Positions 46,343-58,127 are shown, numbered from the stretch's first letter. The stretch is 64,000 bases of DNA from an uncultured Winogradskyella sp. (GCF_947498005.1 NZ_CANMIW010000001.1:310001-374000); one strand, 5' to 3'. The notes: generated by a model from the letters alone, not told the origin. Numbers and translations are program-made.

Positions 46343-48814
46343 TTATTTCTTTATGAACTTTCGTTTCATAATTTTTCCGTTAGATTCTAATCTTAGAAAG
46401 TAAACTCCACTTGTTAAACTTGAAACATCAACTAAGTTTGAATTCAATTTAAGGTTTAGAACACGTTTACCATTAATATCAAAAATTGTTGCTATTTTAT
46501 TGGTAATATCTGCAGTAGTTTCAATATTTAATTCGTCTTCTACAGGATTAGGATATATGGTAAGATCTGTTAGTGTTTCGTCAATAACACTTAGTGCAGA
46601 ACCTTCAGTAATGTTATGTGTTGTATTTATTGCCGGATTTTCAATAAAATCTACATTACCAGATGGCCAATATATTGTAATACTATTAATAGCTGTATTA
46701 GTTCCTATTCCGAAATGCGCAGTTAATGAGCTCATAAACTCAAAACCTTCTCCACTTCTAACATCTCTAATTTGAGTACCTAAAGCGGTTTCGATTTCAA
46801 TTCTAGCACCAATACCATTAATATTACTCATTGTACCAATAGTGTTTATTTTAACCCAATTGTTGGCGTTGGTGTTATTAATAAAAATATTCCCGTTTCT
46901 AAACACGTCTAAAAAACCATCATTATTGGTATCACCAATAGCTCCACTTGAAGGCATGTTTTCAGAATAATTTGTAAACGTAAAATCGCCATTATTAAAT
47001 AAAATGTCGCCATTAGATAAGACATCTACAAATCCATCATTATCAAAATCGGCAGGTGCATTCTCAATTCCCATTTGTGCATCTAAGACGCCAGAACCAG
47101 ATGTAACATCAGTAAATGTACCGTCGCCATTGTTTCGCATTAATTTTGAATTTCCATTAGTAGAGCTACTCGCTCCTACAAATACATCCATATCGCCATC
47201 ATTATCAAAATCTGCCCAAGCAGAAGACCATGTTTGTACATTATCTCCTAGATTAGAAGAGTTATTATGTCCATCTGTTGGATAATTTGAGTCGTACCAA
47301 CCTGTATCTGCTACATTAACAAAAACACCATTACCGTCATTTCGCCATAACTCATTTGTACTAATAGTTGTAGAGCCTCCTCTACATTTTGCGATAAACA
47401 TATCCATATCTCTATCGTTATCAAAATCTATCCATACTGTTCCGTAGTTTCCTCCACCAGGTGTTAATCCTAAGCCATTTGGTACTACACCAGCACTTCT
47501 ACCTTGGTAGAAACTTAGATTACCAGACCCATCATTTATATAATAAACGTTAGCATCTACATCATGACAAACAAAGGCATCTAAGTGACCATCGTTATTA
47601 ATGTCTACAAAATTAGAACGCTGTGAAAACACATAATCAGCACCTGATATTTCAGAATAACCAGTACCAGTGCTGTTGGCTTTCATAAAAGTTACACCAG
47701 ATCCTCCGCCATAAACGAGATCATTAAACCCATTACGGTCAAAATCGCCAGCCGCTAAGCTCCAGTTAGGCGCATTATCTGCCATAGTGGTAGCAATATT
47801 TACAACATTAAATCCACCTGAGGATAATTGATAGTGTATGTTAATATTACTTGAACTAACTGATACAACATCGTCTAAAAAGTCGCCATTTAAATCCACT
47901 AATGCAATATCGTAAGATCCTGTTGTATTTATTGAGTTTGCTGTAAATATTACAGGAAAACCAGATGTGTCTACACCAGTTGTGAAATTTTGACATTCCC
48001 ATCCACTAAAACCTTCCACATTACAATCGGCTCTTACACAAACTATATAATCGGTTTCTGGTAATAAATTTGTAATAGTATAAAGACTGGAAGCCGTTGG
48101 TACTCCGGAAGATGGAAGTGGCTCTGACGCAAGATATACTGCTACTTCCCAATTGGTTTCAGTATCTCCTGCTATCCAATTTGCATCAGCCGATGTTGCG
48201 GTTACATTATTAATGGTTAATGAATTTATACTCGGACATGCAGGTGGTACACTAGAAATAATATTTACAGAATTAACACAAAAACCCCAACCAAAGGATG
48301 TATTGTCATTGTAAAATATTCGATATTTAAATCCAGATAATTGAGTGCTAGAAAAATTAGAAATATCTAATTCATCACTGATATAAGACGATGGCGTGCC
48401 GTTGCAAAAATTAACAGTACTAGGTGAGTTTTCAGATAATTGACTTCCCCAATTAACCCATTCACTAGAGTCAGTATCCCAATATTGAAGATGTAAAGTT
48501 TCTGCCTGATAAATATTTAGCACATATTGAAACGAAACAAATAATTCTGTTTCGTTAGCTGTAAAAGCGGCATTTAAATTAATTACTGGAGACTCTACAG
48601 CAACATTATTTACGGATGAACCACCAGCAAGATTATCATCAAAAGAAAAAGATTCACTTGTTCCTGTGGGATCTTCATAAAGGTAATTAGCATCATAAGT
48701 ACCAGATAACGTCCATTGACTGTTTGGCCAATCTGCGGATTGTTGTATTTGCTGCGCAAAGCCAATAGTAGAAAATAAGACTAAAAGAATTGCGAATAGT
48801 AATGGTTTTTTCAT
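46343..48814 (-). CDS. T9SS-secreted VCBS/FG-GAP repeat protein with ASPIC/UnbV domain
   Basis: 823 aa. Signal peptide (TIGFAQ), a beta-rich N-terminal domain, a fibronectin type III domain (about 193-285), then FG-GAP/VCBS repeats (several ...DFDNDGDMDVFVG... motifs, calcium-binding). An ASPIC/UnbV domain (GIGARIEIET, HFGIGTNTAINSITIYWPSG) follows, and the C-terminus is a T9SS type A domain (TIYPNPVEDELNIET to KRKFIKK). Adhesion or matrix role likely. It lies 10 bp after the diheme cytochrome gene, forming a two-gene unit. Confidence 0.92.
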   Translation of the reverse strand: MKKPLLFAILLVLFSTIGFAQQIQQSADWPNSQWTLSGTYDANYLYEDPTGTSESFSFDDNLAGGSSVNNVAVESPVINLNAAFTANETELFVSFQYVLNIYQAETLHLQYWDTDSSEWVNWGSQLSENSPSTVNFCNGTPSSYISDELDISNFSSTQLSGFKYRIFYNDNTSFGWGFCVNSVNIISSVPPACPSINSLTINNVTATSADANWIAGDTETNWEVAVYLASEPLPSSGVPTASSLYTITNLLPETDYIVCVRADCNVEGFSGWECQNFTTGVDTSGFPVIFTANSINTTGSYDIALVDLNGDFLDDVVSVSSSNINIHYQLSSGGFNVVNIATTMADNAPNWSLAAGDFDRNGFNDLVYGGGSGVTFMKANSTGTGYSEISGADYVFSQRSNFVDINNDGHLDAFVCHDVDANVYYINDGSGNLSFYQGRSAGVVPNGLGLTPGGGNYGTVWIDFDNDRDMDMFIAKCRGGSTTISTNELWRNDGNGVFVNVADTGWYDSNYPTDGHNNSSNLGDNVQTWSSAWADFDNDGDMDVFVGASSSTNGNSKLMRNNGDGTFTDVTSGSGVLDAQMGIENAPADFDNDGFVDVLSNGDILFNNGDFTFTNYSENMPSSGAIGDTNNDGFLDVFRNGNIFINNTNANNWVKINTIGTMSNINGIGARIEIETALGTQIRDVRSGEGFEFMSSLTAHFGIGTNTAINSITIYWPSGNVDFIENPAINTTHNITEGSALSVIDETLTDLTIYPNPVEDELNIETTADITNKIATIFDINGKRVLNLKLNSNLVDVSSLTSGVYFLRLESNGKIMKRKFIKK

Positions 48815-48824
48815 ATCAGTGTTT

Positions 48825-49901
48825 TTAGTTGCAGTTAGAGTTTAAAGTGTTAATCCATTCTTCAATTAATTCTGCACCTTCCTTATGAACAAAAGAACGC
48901 GCTAAAAGTGGCATTCTGTCTGAGGGTTCTACAGAACTTATTCTATAATATAATACCGAATTTCTTGCATCTCCAGATTCTACAATATGACCTAAGTCAA
49001 AACCAAGATCTGTATCTGCTTCTACACAAACACCTAAATTTGTTGGGTTGTGTGTATCAGAAAAATCAAATCGTAAGGGTCTGTATGCGCAATGTGTTTC
49101 TTCGGAATGACAATGAGCACAGTTAACATCTACGTATGCTCTCACACGTAGTTCTAATGTTTCATCACTATCGTTATAGTTTGGTAATTTGTCTATAATA
49201 TTAGGCAATGTATTTTCTAAGTAACCAAGATCTACTAATTTATCTAATTGATTTGAAGAACCATCGCTATAGTTGTAACTTAAATTTAAGTTTCTTGGTT
49301 TTGGACCTATAGGTTTAGGTGTTTCTAATACTTTATGGCAGGTATGGCATTCTGGGCCAGATGGAATTCTGTATTGAACAGATTGTACCTCATTGTCTAG
49401 CAGCCATTGTACATCTATTGTGCTTCCATCCATGTCTAAAATGGCTTCAGTTTGCGCTGTGTTCCATTTATAATTTGCAAAAATCCAACCTTCTTGTTTT
49501 TTAATCATTAATCGCGTCTCAATAATCTGAGTGTTGTTCTCGGGCAAAACGTTGTTGTAATAAAAGTTTTTGATTAAAATAGCGCCAACCGGAAACTGTA
49601 AATTTTGATCATCAGCGATATAAGATGCTTTGCTGTTATTAGGCATCCATAAAAAACGCTTTTTTTGAGCGTAATTACTAAATAAAGATGAATTTAAAGT
49701 ATATGGAATAACACCAGGTGAAGGCTCAAGATTTTTTAATTCATTTAGAAAAAATTGATATTCTGAAAGAGATTGATAAGGCATATTCTCCAAATCGAAA
49801 TGAACGATAGAAGGGTTATCAATTGGAGATAAACCATCGTCTTTTTCGCAAGAGCATACTAACAATACAATAAGCAATAAGAAATAGTAATTTTTTTTCA
49901 T
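48825..49901 (-). CDS. SO_2930-type diheme c-type cytochrome lipoprotein
   Basis: 358 aa. Lipoprotein signal (LIVLLVCSC, acylated near residue 18). Two CxxCH haem-binding motifs, CHTCH (about 188-192) and CAHCH (about 260-264), match the SO_2930 family. A surface-exposed or periplasmic electron-transfer role is likely. It precedes the T9SS VCBS/ASPIC gene by 10 bp. Confidence 0.85.
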   Translation of the reverse strand: MKKNYYFLLLIVLLVCSCEKDDGLSPIDNPSIVHFDLENMPYQSLSEYQFFLNELKNLEPSPGVIPYTLNSSLFSNYAQKKRFLWMPNNSKASYIADDQNLQFPVGAILIKNFYYNNVLPENNTQIIETRLMIKKQEGWIFANYKWNTAQTEAILDMDGSTIDVQWLLDNEVQSVQYRIPSGPECHTCHKVLETPKPIGPKPRNLNLSYNYSDGSSNQLDKLVDLGYLENTLPNIIDKLPNYNDSDETLELRVRAYVDVNCAHCHSEETHCAYRPLRFDFSDTHNPTNLGVCVEADTDLGFDLGHIVESGDARNSVLYYRISSVEPSDRMPLLARSFVHKEGAELIEEWINTLNSNCN

Positions 49902-50047
49902 TCGCTGTTGTTTACAACATTAATGAGACAGTTGAATATATAAATATCCTACCATTAAAAGTGTAAATAGAAACTAAACCTAAGCTTTTTCTAGCGAATT
50001 TTTAATTATTAAATCAAAAAATTGAAAATTAAGTACTAATTAAAGGT

Positions 50048-52117
50048 TTATTTAAACACATTATATTTCAGAAGAAAGAAACGGTTTAAAACTTTAAATC
50101 TAAGATATTTATTAAATCTAAAATAGAGATAAATTAAATACATAGGTGCAAAAAAAGCGACGATCTTACTTTTGCTATACAGTAATGGTTTTAGTTTTAC
50201 TAAGTACCTAAAATATTTTTCGGGTGTCATTAAAAAACTAATAATACTTTTTACCGGACTTTTAATTTTTGGTGGTCGGTAGGTAATACCGACTTTGTTG
50301 TCTCCAACATTTTGATAAAAACCATGACTTAACGTTTTTAAGAACTTAATTTTCTTAGTTTTTTGAAGCAAGCCTACTTTTAATGCCATTTTAGAAATAG
50401 CATCTTGCATTTCTTCTTGACTATAACACAAAGGCTCTAAGGTTGGTAAAAGTGTTTTATGAAGCTTTAGCATCTCTTCCTGATGTGCCTTTATATGATT
50501 GTCATACAGCCATTTTTCTTCTGGTTTATGATATTCAAAAGAATAGTTGTCTTCATCTAATCTATAACCTAACGCACTTCCATGGTCAGCAGCTGAGAAT
50601 TGCTCGTATAACTGCATGTTTGCCATTAAAATACGATCATTATAATCAACAAATGGAAGTAATGAAAAGTTTAAACCATAACGTTTAGTATCTGGTTGAA
50701 TATCATAAATCTCTCCAAGTCCGAGATAATATCCTGTTACTGGAATTTTACCTTCAAAAAACTTATAAATGGATTCTTGCATCGTTCCGCCCCAACCAAT
50801 ATCTACAAGTGCAATTCCGTTAGTTTCTATATCAGAATTAAAAGAATTGATATACGCGTTAAAAGCTTCATGACTTTCTTTTCTATGGGTATTATAATAT
50901 GTAATGAAGGTTTCGTTTAGTTTTAAATTTTCAAAACATGAAGACTTAAAAAACTGTTCAATAACATTTTTCCCGTCAAGTTTTAATTCAGAAATAATTT
51001 GAGCGGTTAAGTCTTCCGGGCAATTAATTGTAAACAGAAAATCCTCTAACGAAAGGTTGTAATATTTCTTTCTTAAATATCCAAAATTTTCAACTTCAAG
51101 TTCTTTTAGCGCTATTTGAAGTGATGCTTGTCTCGATATTTTTAAGTAATGGGTATTTATTTTTTTACTTTCATCTAGCAACGTATAGTCTTGGTAAGAA
51201 TCAAAAAGTTTTTTAAGATATTGTCCTTCTCGTGATAGAAAGAATAAGTCTTTTAAATTTTGCTTTTTAGCAGTTTCATACATTCGTTCAACAAACGTAT
51301 GATAATGCATTATATATTCCGTGTAAGGAATTGACGCACTGTTTTGGGCTTTTTTGTAAACCTTATTTACAATGTTATTTAGACGTTTTTTATCGTTGCC
51401 AAAGTTGTTACGTTTATTCTTTTTTAGATATTTTTTATGTGGAAGTTGATAAGCGTTAAGTCCATTTTTAACCGCATTAGTATAATCACTTCTTAAATTG
51501 TCACCAATCATCATTACCTCATTGGCATCAATAGATAATTCTGATAATATAGGTTCGTAGATTGTTCCTTTGTGTTTACTTTTTTCTAATTCTGCTGAAC
51601 TGTAAACATGGTCAAACAAATCTAAAATGCCATGATAGGACAATAGCTTTTCAAATAAAGTTTTAGAACCATAAAAATCTGAAACCAATATTACTTTACC
51701 ACCATTAGATTTAAAATACTTCAATGTATCTAAAACATCTTGATTTAAATACTGTACACTAGATTCTGCCCTAACATCTGCAGCTTCAAAAAGCGATAGA
51801 AATTCCTCTTTTTCATGTATAGAAATAATATCTGCATTAATTAAACGCTTACAAATTTCGTTTTGTAAGGCCTTGTACGGAATTTCAACATCTTCAAGAC
51901 TAAGTTTTTTTATTAAATATTTTACTGATGCCTGTCTAGTAAAGTAAAGCTCATCTATAGAGGCAGACAATCCCATCTCCTTAATCATAAGTTTCGCCCA
52001 AATACGCTGTGTGTAATTTGGATGTACTTTTCTATGTAGGATAGTATCGTAATAATCCGTAAAAAGAAACTTTATTTTCTTTTCTTTGAGTTGTTTATGA
52101 AGTGGTTTAAGTGACAA
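50048..52117 (-). CDS. Large HAD-like hydrolase (COG5610 type)
   Basis: 689 aa. The N-terminal HAD domain has motif I FTDYYDTIL (about 20-28), KVILVSDFYGS, and motif IV MMIGDNLRSDYTNA. The middle and C-terminal parts are family-specific (RKESHEAFNAYI, ALVDIGWGGTMQESI). Such proteins usually appear in polysaccharide or cell-surface glycan loci; here it is alone between the cytochrome and S9 peptidase genes. Substrate unknown. Confidence 0.8.
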   Translation of the reverse strand: MSLKPLHKQLKEKKIKFLFTDYYDTILHRKVHPNYTQRIWAKLMIKEMGLSASIDELYFTRQASVKYLIKKLSLEDVEIPYKALQNEICKRLINADIISIHEKEEFLSLFEAADVRAESSVQYLNQDVLDTLKYFKSNGGKVILVSDFYGSKTLFEKLLSYHGILDLFDHVYSSAELEKSKHKGTIYEPILSELSIDANEVMMIGDNLRSDYTNAVKNGLNAYQLPHKKYLKKNKRNNFGNDKKRLNNIVNKVYKKAQNSASIPYTEYIMHYHTFVERMYETAKKQNLKDLFFLSREGQYLKKLFDSYQDYTLLDESKKINTHYLKISRQASLQIALKELEVENFGYLRKKYYNLSLEDFLFTINCPEDLTAQIISELKLDGKNVIEQFFKSSCFENLKLNETFITYYNTHRKESHEAFNAYINSFNSDIETNGIALVDIGWGGTMQESIYKFFEGKIPVTGYYLGLGEIYDIQPDTKRYGLNFSLLPFVDYNDRILMANMQLYEQFSAADHGSALGYRLDEDNYSFEYHKPEEKWLYDNHIKAHQEEMLKLHKTLLPTLEPLCYSQEEMQDAISKMALKVGLLQKTKKIKFLKTLSHGFYQNVGDNKVGITYRPPKIKSPVKSIISFLMTPEKYFRYLVKLKPLLYSKSKIVAFFAPMYLIYLYFRFNKYLRFKVLNRFFLLKYNVFK

Positions 52118-52148
52118 TGACCCTGTTTTAATTAATAGCTAGTTAATA

Positions 52149-54314
52149 TTACCCTTTTACTTTTTCTTCTGTTTTAGTTGGCAACACTTCGTATCCCATA
52201 TTGTAAAGTGTAAATCCATAGATATCTGCATACTGTTCAATAATTTTGCTAACAGGTGTGCCCGCACCATGACCAGCATCGGTTTCAATTCTTATAAGAG
52301 TTGGGTTGTTTCCTGCTTGTTTACTTTGTAATTCTGCAGCAAATTTAAAACTGTGTGCTGGTACTACACGATCGTCATGATCTCCTGTAGTTACCATTGT
52401 TGCCGGATATTTTACACCTTCTTTTACATTATGTACTGGTGAATAGCCCTTGAGATAGTCAAACATTTCTTTGCTGTCTTCAGCAGTTCCATAATCATAA
52501 GCCCAACCTGCTCCTGCAGTAAATGTGTGATAACGAAGCATATCTAAAACACCTACAGCTGGCAATGCAACTTTCATTAAATCTGGACGCTGTGTCATTG
52601 TAGCGCCAACTAATAAGCCACCATTTGAGCCTCCTCTAATTGCCAAATAATCTGAAGACGTATAATTTTCTGAAATTAAATATTCAGCTGCTGCTATAAA
52701 ATCATCAAACACATTTTGTTTTTGAAGTTTAGTACCTGCATCATGCCAAGCTTTTCCATATTCTCCACCACCTCTTAAATTAGGCACTGCATAGATACCA
52801 CCTTGTTCCATCCAAACGGCATTAGCAATACTAAAGCTTGGAGTTAAGCTCACATTAAATCCACCATAACCATAAAGAATGGTTGGGTTTTTACCATTAA
52901 GTTCAAGGCCTTTTTTATGTGTTATAATCATTGGTACTTTTGTACCATCCTTAGACTTATAAAAAATCTGTTTGCTCGTGTAATTTTCCGGATTAAAATC
53001 GATGTCTGGTTTTCTGAACAATTCTGAAGTCCCTTTTTCAATATTATATTTGTAAATGCTTCCAGGCGTTACATAGTTTGTAAACGAATAATATAGCTCT
53101 GCATCTTTTTTCTTTGCTCCAAATCCTCCAGCACTTCCTACACCAGGTAATTCTATTTCTCTTACTAATTTACCATCGTAATCATATTGCAATACTTTAG
53201 AAACTGCATTAACCATATAATTTGCAAAAAAGTAACCACCACCAGTTGATGGACTTAATACGTTTTCGGTTTCAGGAATAAAATCTACCCAATTTTCTGG
53301 TGTTGGATTAGACGCATCAACAGTAACTATTTTTTCATTTGGAGCTCCTAAGTTTGTCATTATATAAAGTTTAGAACCTACATTTTCAATAATATTAGTA
53401 TCTGAATCTGTGTGCCCTAAAATTTCAATTAATGGTGCATTTGTTTTGGTTAAGTCTTTTATATAGAGTTTATTTCCAGAAGTTGAAACACGAGGAGAAA
53501 TCACTAAATAATGATCATCCTCAGTTACACCACCATAAATATATCTGTGTTTTTCTTCAGGTGTACCACCAAAAATTAATTGATCTTTTGATTGTTTTGT
53601 TCCAAGCTTATGGTAGTAAACTTTGTGCTGATCTGTTTTTGCAGATAACGCACTACCAATAGGTTTGTCGTAACTAGAGTAGTAAAAGCCTTCGTTTTTA
53701 TACCAAGACATACCACTAAATTTTATATCAACTAAAGTATCTTCAATGATTTCTTTAGTTTCTGTATTCATTATTAAAACCTTACGCCAATCACTTCCAC
53801 CTTCAGAAATAGCATAAGCCAATGTTTTTCCGTCTTTAGAAAAACTTGTACCTCCTAAAGATATTGTACCATCTTCTTTAAAGGTGTTTGGGTCTAAAAA
53901 TACTTCTGCTGTACTAGGATCTGCGTTGGTTTTATATCTATAAATAACATATTGGTTTTGTAAACCATCATTTTTGTAGAAATAAGTATAATCTCCTTCT
54001 TTAAAAGGTGAGCCAATTTTTTCGTAATTCCATAGCTTGGTAAGTCTTTCTTTTAGCTCTTCTCGGTAAGGAATATTGTCTAAGTAACCAAAAGTTACAC
54101 TATTTTGAGCTTTTACCCAATCCTCAGTTTCTTTACTCTTATCGTCTTCTAACCAGCGATAAGGATCTACAATGGCTTCTCCAAATAAAGTATCAACAAC
54201 ATTTACGTTATTAGTCTCTGGATAATCTATAGAAATTGGTTTCACGTTTTCGGTTTCGTTTTTACATGAAACAACAGTACATAGTGCTAAAGCAACTAGG
54301 AGTAATTTTTTCAT
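52149..54314 (-). CDS. Prolyl oligopeptidase family lipoprotein (S9A)
   Basis: 721 aa. Lipoprotein signal (CTVVSC). A seven-bladed propeller region precedes the C-terminal alpha/beta hydrolase. The catalytic Ser is in [12 protein letters not shown], the Asp in [12 protein letters not shown] and the His in ETDAGHGAG. It cleaves short peptides after proline, presumably in the periplasm or on the outer membrane. Confidence 0.94.
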   Translation of the reverse strand: MKKLLLVALALCTVVSCKNETENVKPISIDYPETNNVNVVDTLFGEAIVDPYRWLEDDKSKETEDWVKAQNSVTFGYLDNIPYREELKERLTKLWNYEKIGSPFKEGDYTYFYKNDGLQNQYVIYRYKTNADPSTAEVFLDPNTFKEDGTISLGGTSFSKDGKTLAYAISEGGSDWRKVLIMNTETKEIIEDTLVDIKFSGMSWYKNEGFYYSSYDKPIGSALSAKTDQHKVYYHKLGTKQSKDQLIFGGTPEEKHRYIYGGVTEDDHYLVISPRVSTSGNKLYIKDLTKTNAPLIEILGHTDSDTNIIENVGSKLYIMTNLGAPNEKIVTVDASNPTPENWVDFIPETENVLSPSTGGGYFFANYMVNAVSKVLQYDYDGKLVREIELPGVGSAGGFGAKKKDAELYYSFTNYVTPGSIYKYNIEKGTSELFRKPDIDFNPENYTSKQIFYKSKDGTKVPMIITHKKGLELNGKNPTILYGYGGFNVSLTPSFSIANAVWMEQGGIYAVPNLRGGGEYGKAWHDAGTKLQKQNVFDDFIAAAEYLISENYTSSDYLAIRGGSNGGLLVGATMTQRPDLMKVALPAVGVLDMLRYHTFTAGAGWAYDYGTAEDSKEMFDYLKGYSPVHNVKEGVKYPATMVTTGDHDDRVVPAHSFKFAAELQSKQAGNNPTLIRIETDAGHGAGTPVSKIIEQYADIYGFTLYNMGYEVLPTKTEEKVKG

Positions 54315-54357
54315 AAATTAGGTTTTATTGAAATAAATGGTTCATTATTTCAAATAT

Positions 54358-54399
54358 AATATTTTCGTCTTCAGGTTAGGGCCTAAAGACGAAAATATT
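54358..54399. terminator. Long hairpin between asd and the S9 peptidase
   Basis: AATATTTTCGTCTT pairs perfectly (14 bp) with AAGACGAAAATATT, with a further AGG/CCT inside. The run of T on each arm makes it a good bidirectional terminator. Confidence 0.75.
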
Positions 54400-54511
54400 A
54401 AAGGTAAAAGGGGAGTGCAATATAAAAACAATTATAACAAAGTAATTAAATAATTAGTTGAAACACACGAATTTATCGCTATTTTGAGTTTCAATTAATT
54501 AATAACCTTTC

Positions 54512-55501
54512 TTATACTAATTCATTCTTTACAAGAAATTCTGCTATCTGTACAGTGTTTGTAGCAGCTCCTTTTCTAAGGTTGTCACTAACAACCCACA
54601 GATTAAGGGCATTTGGTTGAGAGCCATCACGTCTAATTCGTCCAACAAAGACATCATCTTTTCCATGAGCATACATTGGCATTGGGTATGTATTTGTTTC
54701 TAAATTATCTTGAACAGTTATACCATCTGTATCATTTAGAAGTGCTCTAACGTCAGCAACATCGTACTCGTTTTCAAACTCTACATTTATAGCTTCACTA
54801 TGTCCACCAGCCGTTGGTATTCTTACCGCAGTTGCAGTAACAGCGATTGAACGATCACCTAATATTTTTTGAGTTTCATTAACCAATTTCATTTCTTCTT
54901 TGGTGTAACCATTATCTTCAAAAACATCACAATGTGGAATTGCGTTTTTATGAATAGGATAAGGGTAAGCCATATCGCCTTCTTTTCCTACGATTTCATT
55001 TTCCATTTGCTCAACCGCTTTTACACCAGTTCCTGAAACAGATTGATATGTAGAAACAATGATTCGTTTAATTTTATATTTTGAATGTAATGGTGCTAAT
55101 GCCATTACCATTTGAATAGTAGAACAGTTTGGGTTAGCAATAATTTTGTCTGCTTTAGTTAACTCCGTTGCATTAATTTCTGGAACCACCAATTTTTTGG
55201 TTTGGTCCATTCTCCAAGCAGAAGAATTATCAATAACAGTTGTACCAACTTCGGCAAATTTAGGAGCCCATTCTAATGATGTAGATCCACCTGCAGAAAA
55301 CAATGCAATATCTGGTTTTGCCTCAATAGCAGAAGGAATACTAATTACAGAGATATCTTTTCCTTTGAATTTTATTTTTTTACCTACTGAACGCTCAGAA
55401 GCGACTAATAATAATTCATCTACAGGGAAATTACGTTCTTCTAAAACGTTAAGCATTACATTTCCTACTAAGCCTGTTGCACCTACGATAGCTACTTTCA
55501 T
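54512..55501 (-). CDS. asd: Aspartate-semialdehyde dehydrogenase
   Basis: Makes aspartate semialdehyde for lysine, threonine, methionine and diaminopimelate, 329 aa. GATGLVGNVML is the NADP-binding loop, the catalytic Cys is in NPNCSTIQMV, and the His in TAGGHSEAINVE. Standalone gene with its own upstream region. Confidence 0.96.
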   Translation of the reverse strand: MKVAIVGATGLVGNVMLNVLEERNFPVDELLLVASERSVGKKIKFKGKDISVISIPSAIEAKPDIALFSAGGSTSLEWAPKFAEVGTTVIDNSSAWRMDQTKKLVVPEINATELTKADKIIANPNCSTIQMVMALAPLHSKYKIKRIIVSTYQSVSGTGVKAVEQMENEIVGKEGDMAYPYPIHKNAIPHCDVFEDNGYTKEEMKLVNETQKILGDRSIAVTATAVRIPTAGGHSEAINVEFENEYDVADVRALLNDTDGITVQDNLETNTYPMPMYAHGKDDVFVGRIRRDGSQPNALNLWVVSDNLRKGAATNTVQIAEFLVKNELV

Positions 55502-55732
55502 TTGTATTTATTTATTGTTAATAAGAGATTCACGTATTATTCGCAATTTTACCATCTTTAATGGCAAGAATGATTTTAATAAGTGAGATTTACGAATTTA
55601 ATAATTGTTGTTTTTCAAAGGTCTCAAAATTAGAGTATTTCTTCAAGTAACACCTTGTAAATAGTCTTAAAAATGTGATAAAAATAAGGCGTTTAAATTA
55701 TTGGTTTAGCAATAAAAAGTCTAAAAACAGAA

Positions 55733-55758
55733 AAACCCAGACTTTTTAGTCTGGGTTT
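55733..55758 (-). terminator. Terminator after mscL
   Basis: AAACCCAGACT - TTTT - AGTCTGGGTTT, with TTTTT on the minus-strand side. Confidence 0.8.
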
Positions 55759-55798
55759 AATTAAAAAATATGAGTGTAGCGATGACGCTATACGTCTT

Positions 55799-56200
55799 TT
55801 ATTTTTTTAATGAATCTCTGATTTCTTTTAAGATGTCAAGCTCAGAAGGTCCTGCTGGAGCTGGCTCTTCAACTGGTGCTTTAGTTTTGTTATATGCCTT
55901 AACAATAAAGAACATAACTAAACCTACAATTAATAAGTTGATGATTGTATTGATCCAACTTCCCCACATTATTGCGTTTTCAGGAGTTGTAACTGCACCT
56001 GCAGCATCAACGATTGCCTCATCTAAAATGATTTTCTTATCTGCGAAGTCCATACCACCAGAAAAGTGACCTACAACTGGCATTACGATATTGTTTACAA
56101 ATCCTGTAACAACGCCTCCAATTGCACCAGCCATGATAACAGCAACTGCAAATTCTACAACGTTGCCTGTCATGATAAAATTCTTAAATTCTTTTAACAT
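55799..56200 (-). CDS. mscL: Large-conductance mechanosensitive channel
   Basis: 133 aa. The first membrane helix has VVEFAVAVIMAGAIGGVVTGFVNNIVMP, the second lies at about 83-105, and the C-terminal helical bundle ends ELDILKEIRDSLKK. It opens under high membrane tension in the inner membrane and releases solutes. The periplasmic loop (about 45-80) is somewhat longer than in E. coli. Confidence 0.95.
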   Translation of the reverse strand: MLKEFKNFIMTGNVVEFAVAVIMAGAIGGVVTGFVNNIVMPVVGHFSGGMDFADKKIILDEAIVDAAGAVTTPENAIMWGSWINTIINLLIVGLVMFFIVKAYNKTKAPVEEPAPAGPSELDILKEIRDSLKK

Positions 56201-56288
56201 AATTTAATGTTTTTTAATAGTTAGTTAATGTGTTAGTTGAGACACAAAGTTAGCAGAAAAAGTCACAACATGTTAAAAAAATGTGAAA

Positions 56289-57395
56289 TTACCTTAAAAA
56301 AACGCGTTTAACACGCTGAGAAACAGAGGTTATAATTTCGTAAGAAATGGTTTTTGCAGAATTAGATAAGCTGCTTGCTTTATAGTCTGCGTTAAAAATT
56401 ATGACTTCATCACCTTCTTTACAATCTATGTTGGTAACATTAACCATTATCATGTCCATACAGACATTTCCTAAAATTGGCGCTTCTTTGTTGTTAATAA
56501 TTACATAGCCATTTTCATTACCATAAATTCGATTAATGCCATCTGCATGGCCAATTGGTATGGTTGCTGTACGTTCTGTACCAATAGAAGTGTAAGCTCT
56601 GTTGTAACCTACGGTTTCATCTTTTTCAATACTATGAATTTGAGAAATTACGGATTTTAAACTCGCAATAGGTTTAAGTTTTTTGTCTTCTTCTGCAGAA
56701 TTGCCAAAACCATATAGTCCTATACCAGATCTTACCATATCTAAATGGGCTTCAGTATAATTAATAATGCCAGAGGTATTACATAAATGCAACCAAGGTG
56801 TTAAGCCAGATGTTTTTTCAAATAAATTTGCGATAGTTTTAAACCTGTTAATTTGAAGCGTTGTAAAGTCTTCTTCTTTGGGATCCTCACTTGCTGCCAA
56901 GTGAGAAAATAAAGAAGTTGCTTTTATGGATACTGTTTTTTTGAGTTTAGCTACGATTGTTTCAATATCACTCTCTTTAAACCCAAGGCGATTTAAACCT
57001 GTATTAAATTTTAAGTGAATTGGATAATTACTTTGAGTTTGTGCTTCTGCCACTTTAATAAATTCATCTAAAACATGTGTACTATAAATGCTAGGCTCTA
57101 AACAGCTCTCAATAAGCGTTTTAAAATTTATAGATTGTGGATGAAGCACTAATATTGGCGTTTCAATACCTGCATCTCTAAGTGCAACACCTTCCTTTAC
57201 ATAAGCCACGGCAAAATAATCTACGTTTAGTTTTTCGAGGTGTTTTGCTACTTCTACGGAATCGCTTCCATAAGCAAATGCTTTTACTACTGCTAAAAAT
57301 TTGGTTTGCGGCTGTAGTTTAGACTTTAAGTATTTGAAGTTATGAGTAAGCGCACTTAAATCAATTTCAAGAACAGTTTCTAAGGCTTTAGACAT
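56289..57395 (-). CDS. alr: Alanine racemase
   Basis: Supplies D-alanine for peptidoglycan, 368 aa. PLP Lys is in [12 protein letters not shown]. The C-terminal catalytic Tyr is in [13 protein letters not shown], with [12 protein letters not shown] in the barrel. It overlaps tdk by 8 bp, indicating coupled translation. Confidence 0.95.
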   Translation of the reverse strand: MSKALETVLEIDLSALTHNFKYLKSKLQPQTKFLAVVKAFAYGSDSVEVAKHLEKLNVDYFAVAYVKEGVALRDAGIETPILVLHPQSINFKTLIESCLEPSIYSTHVLDEFIKVAEAQTQSNYPIHLKFNTGLNRLGFKESDIETIVAKLKKTVSIKATSLFSHLAASEDPKEEDFTTLQINRFKTIANLFEKTSGLTPWLHLCNTSGIINYTEAHLDMVRSGIGLYGFGNSAEEDKKLKPIASLKSVISQIHSIEKDETVGYNRAYTSIGTERTATIPIGHADGINRIYGNENGYVIINNKEAPILGNVCMDMIMVNVTNIDCKEGDEVIIFNADYKASSLSNSAKTISYEIITSVSQRVKRVFLR

Positions 57396-58035
57396 CTTTT
57401 GCTTGGTCTTTAGAATCTATTTCTTCCGCATCATTTACCTTAAGTTGTCTAAGTTTATCGCGTTGCATACTTTTATAGTAAGCTGCTCTACTTAAAGGTT
57501 CATATTCGTCTACTTCGCCAAGTAAAACTAAATCATCACTTAATGCTTTTCTGTAACTGTATTGTGCTAAATTCCCTGTTTTGGTACAAACCGCATGCAC
57601 TTTAGTAACATACTCAGCAGTTGCCATAAGATTTGGCATTGGACCAAAAGGATTCCCCTTAAAATCCATATCTAAACCAGCGACAATAACTCTAATGCCT
57701 TTATTGGCTAAATCATTACAAATTCTAACAATTTCATCATCAAAAAATTGAGCTTCGTCAATACCAACCACATCACAGCCGTCTGCTAAAATAGGAATAT
57801 TAGCAGCAGCAGGTACAGGTGTTGAGCGTATTTCATTGGCATCATGAGAAACCACCATTTCTTCATCATAACGCACATCTACAGCAGGTTTAAAAATTTC
57901 AACCTTTTGTTTTGCAAATTGTGCGCGCTTAAGTCGTCTAATTAATTCTTCGGTCTTGCCAGAGAACATCGATCCGCAGATGACTTCAATCCACCCAAAT
58001 TGTTCTTTCTGATTTACTGTATTTTCGAGAAACAT
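57388..58035 (-). CDS. tdk: Thymidine kinase
   Basis: 215 aa, salvage phosphorylation of thymidine. The P-loop is [15 protein letters not shown], the acidic pair is in GIDEAQFF, and [13 protein letters not shown] carries part of the zinc-binding region. It is the first gene of a coupled pair with alr (8-bp overlap). Confidence 0.95.
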   Translation of the reverse strand: MFLENTVNQKEQFGWIEVICGSMFSGKTEELIRRLKRAQFAKQKVEIFKPAVDVRYDEEMVVSHDANEIRSTPVPAAANIPILADGCDVVGIDEAQFFDDEIVRICNDLANKGIRVIVAGLDMDFKGNPFGPMPNLMATAEYVTKVHAVCTKTGNLAQYSYRKALSDDLVLLGEVDEYEPLSRAAYYKSMQRDKLRQLKVNDAEEIDSKDQAKDV

Positions 58036-58127
58036 TTTGTAATTTTAGCACTAAATCGAAGTGCGTCTTCGATTTTTATAAAGGTCTCGCAAATTTATTA
58101 AAAATCAAAAGTAAAACTTACGAAAAG

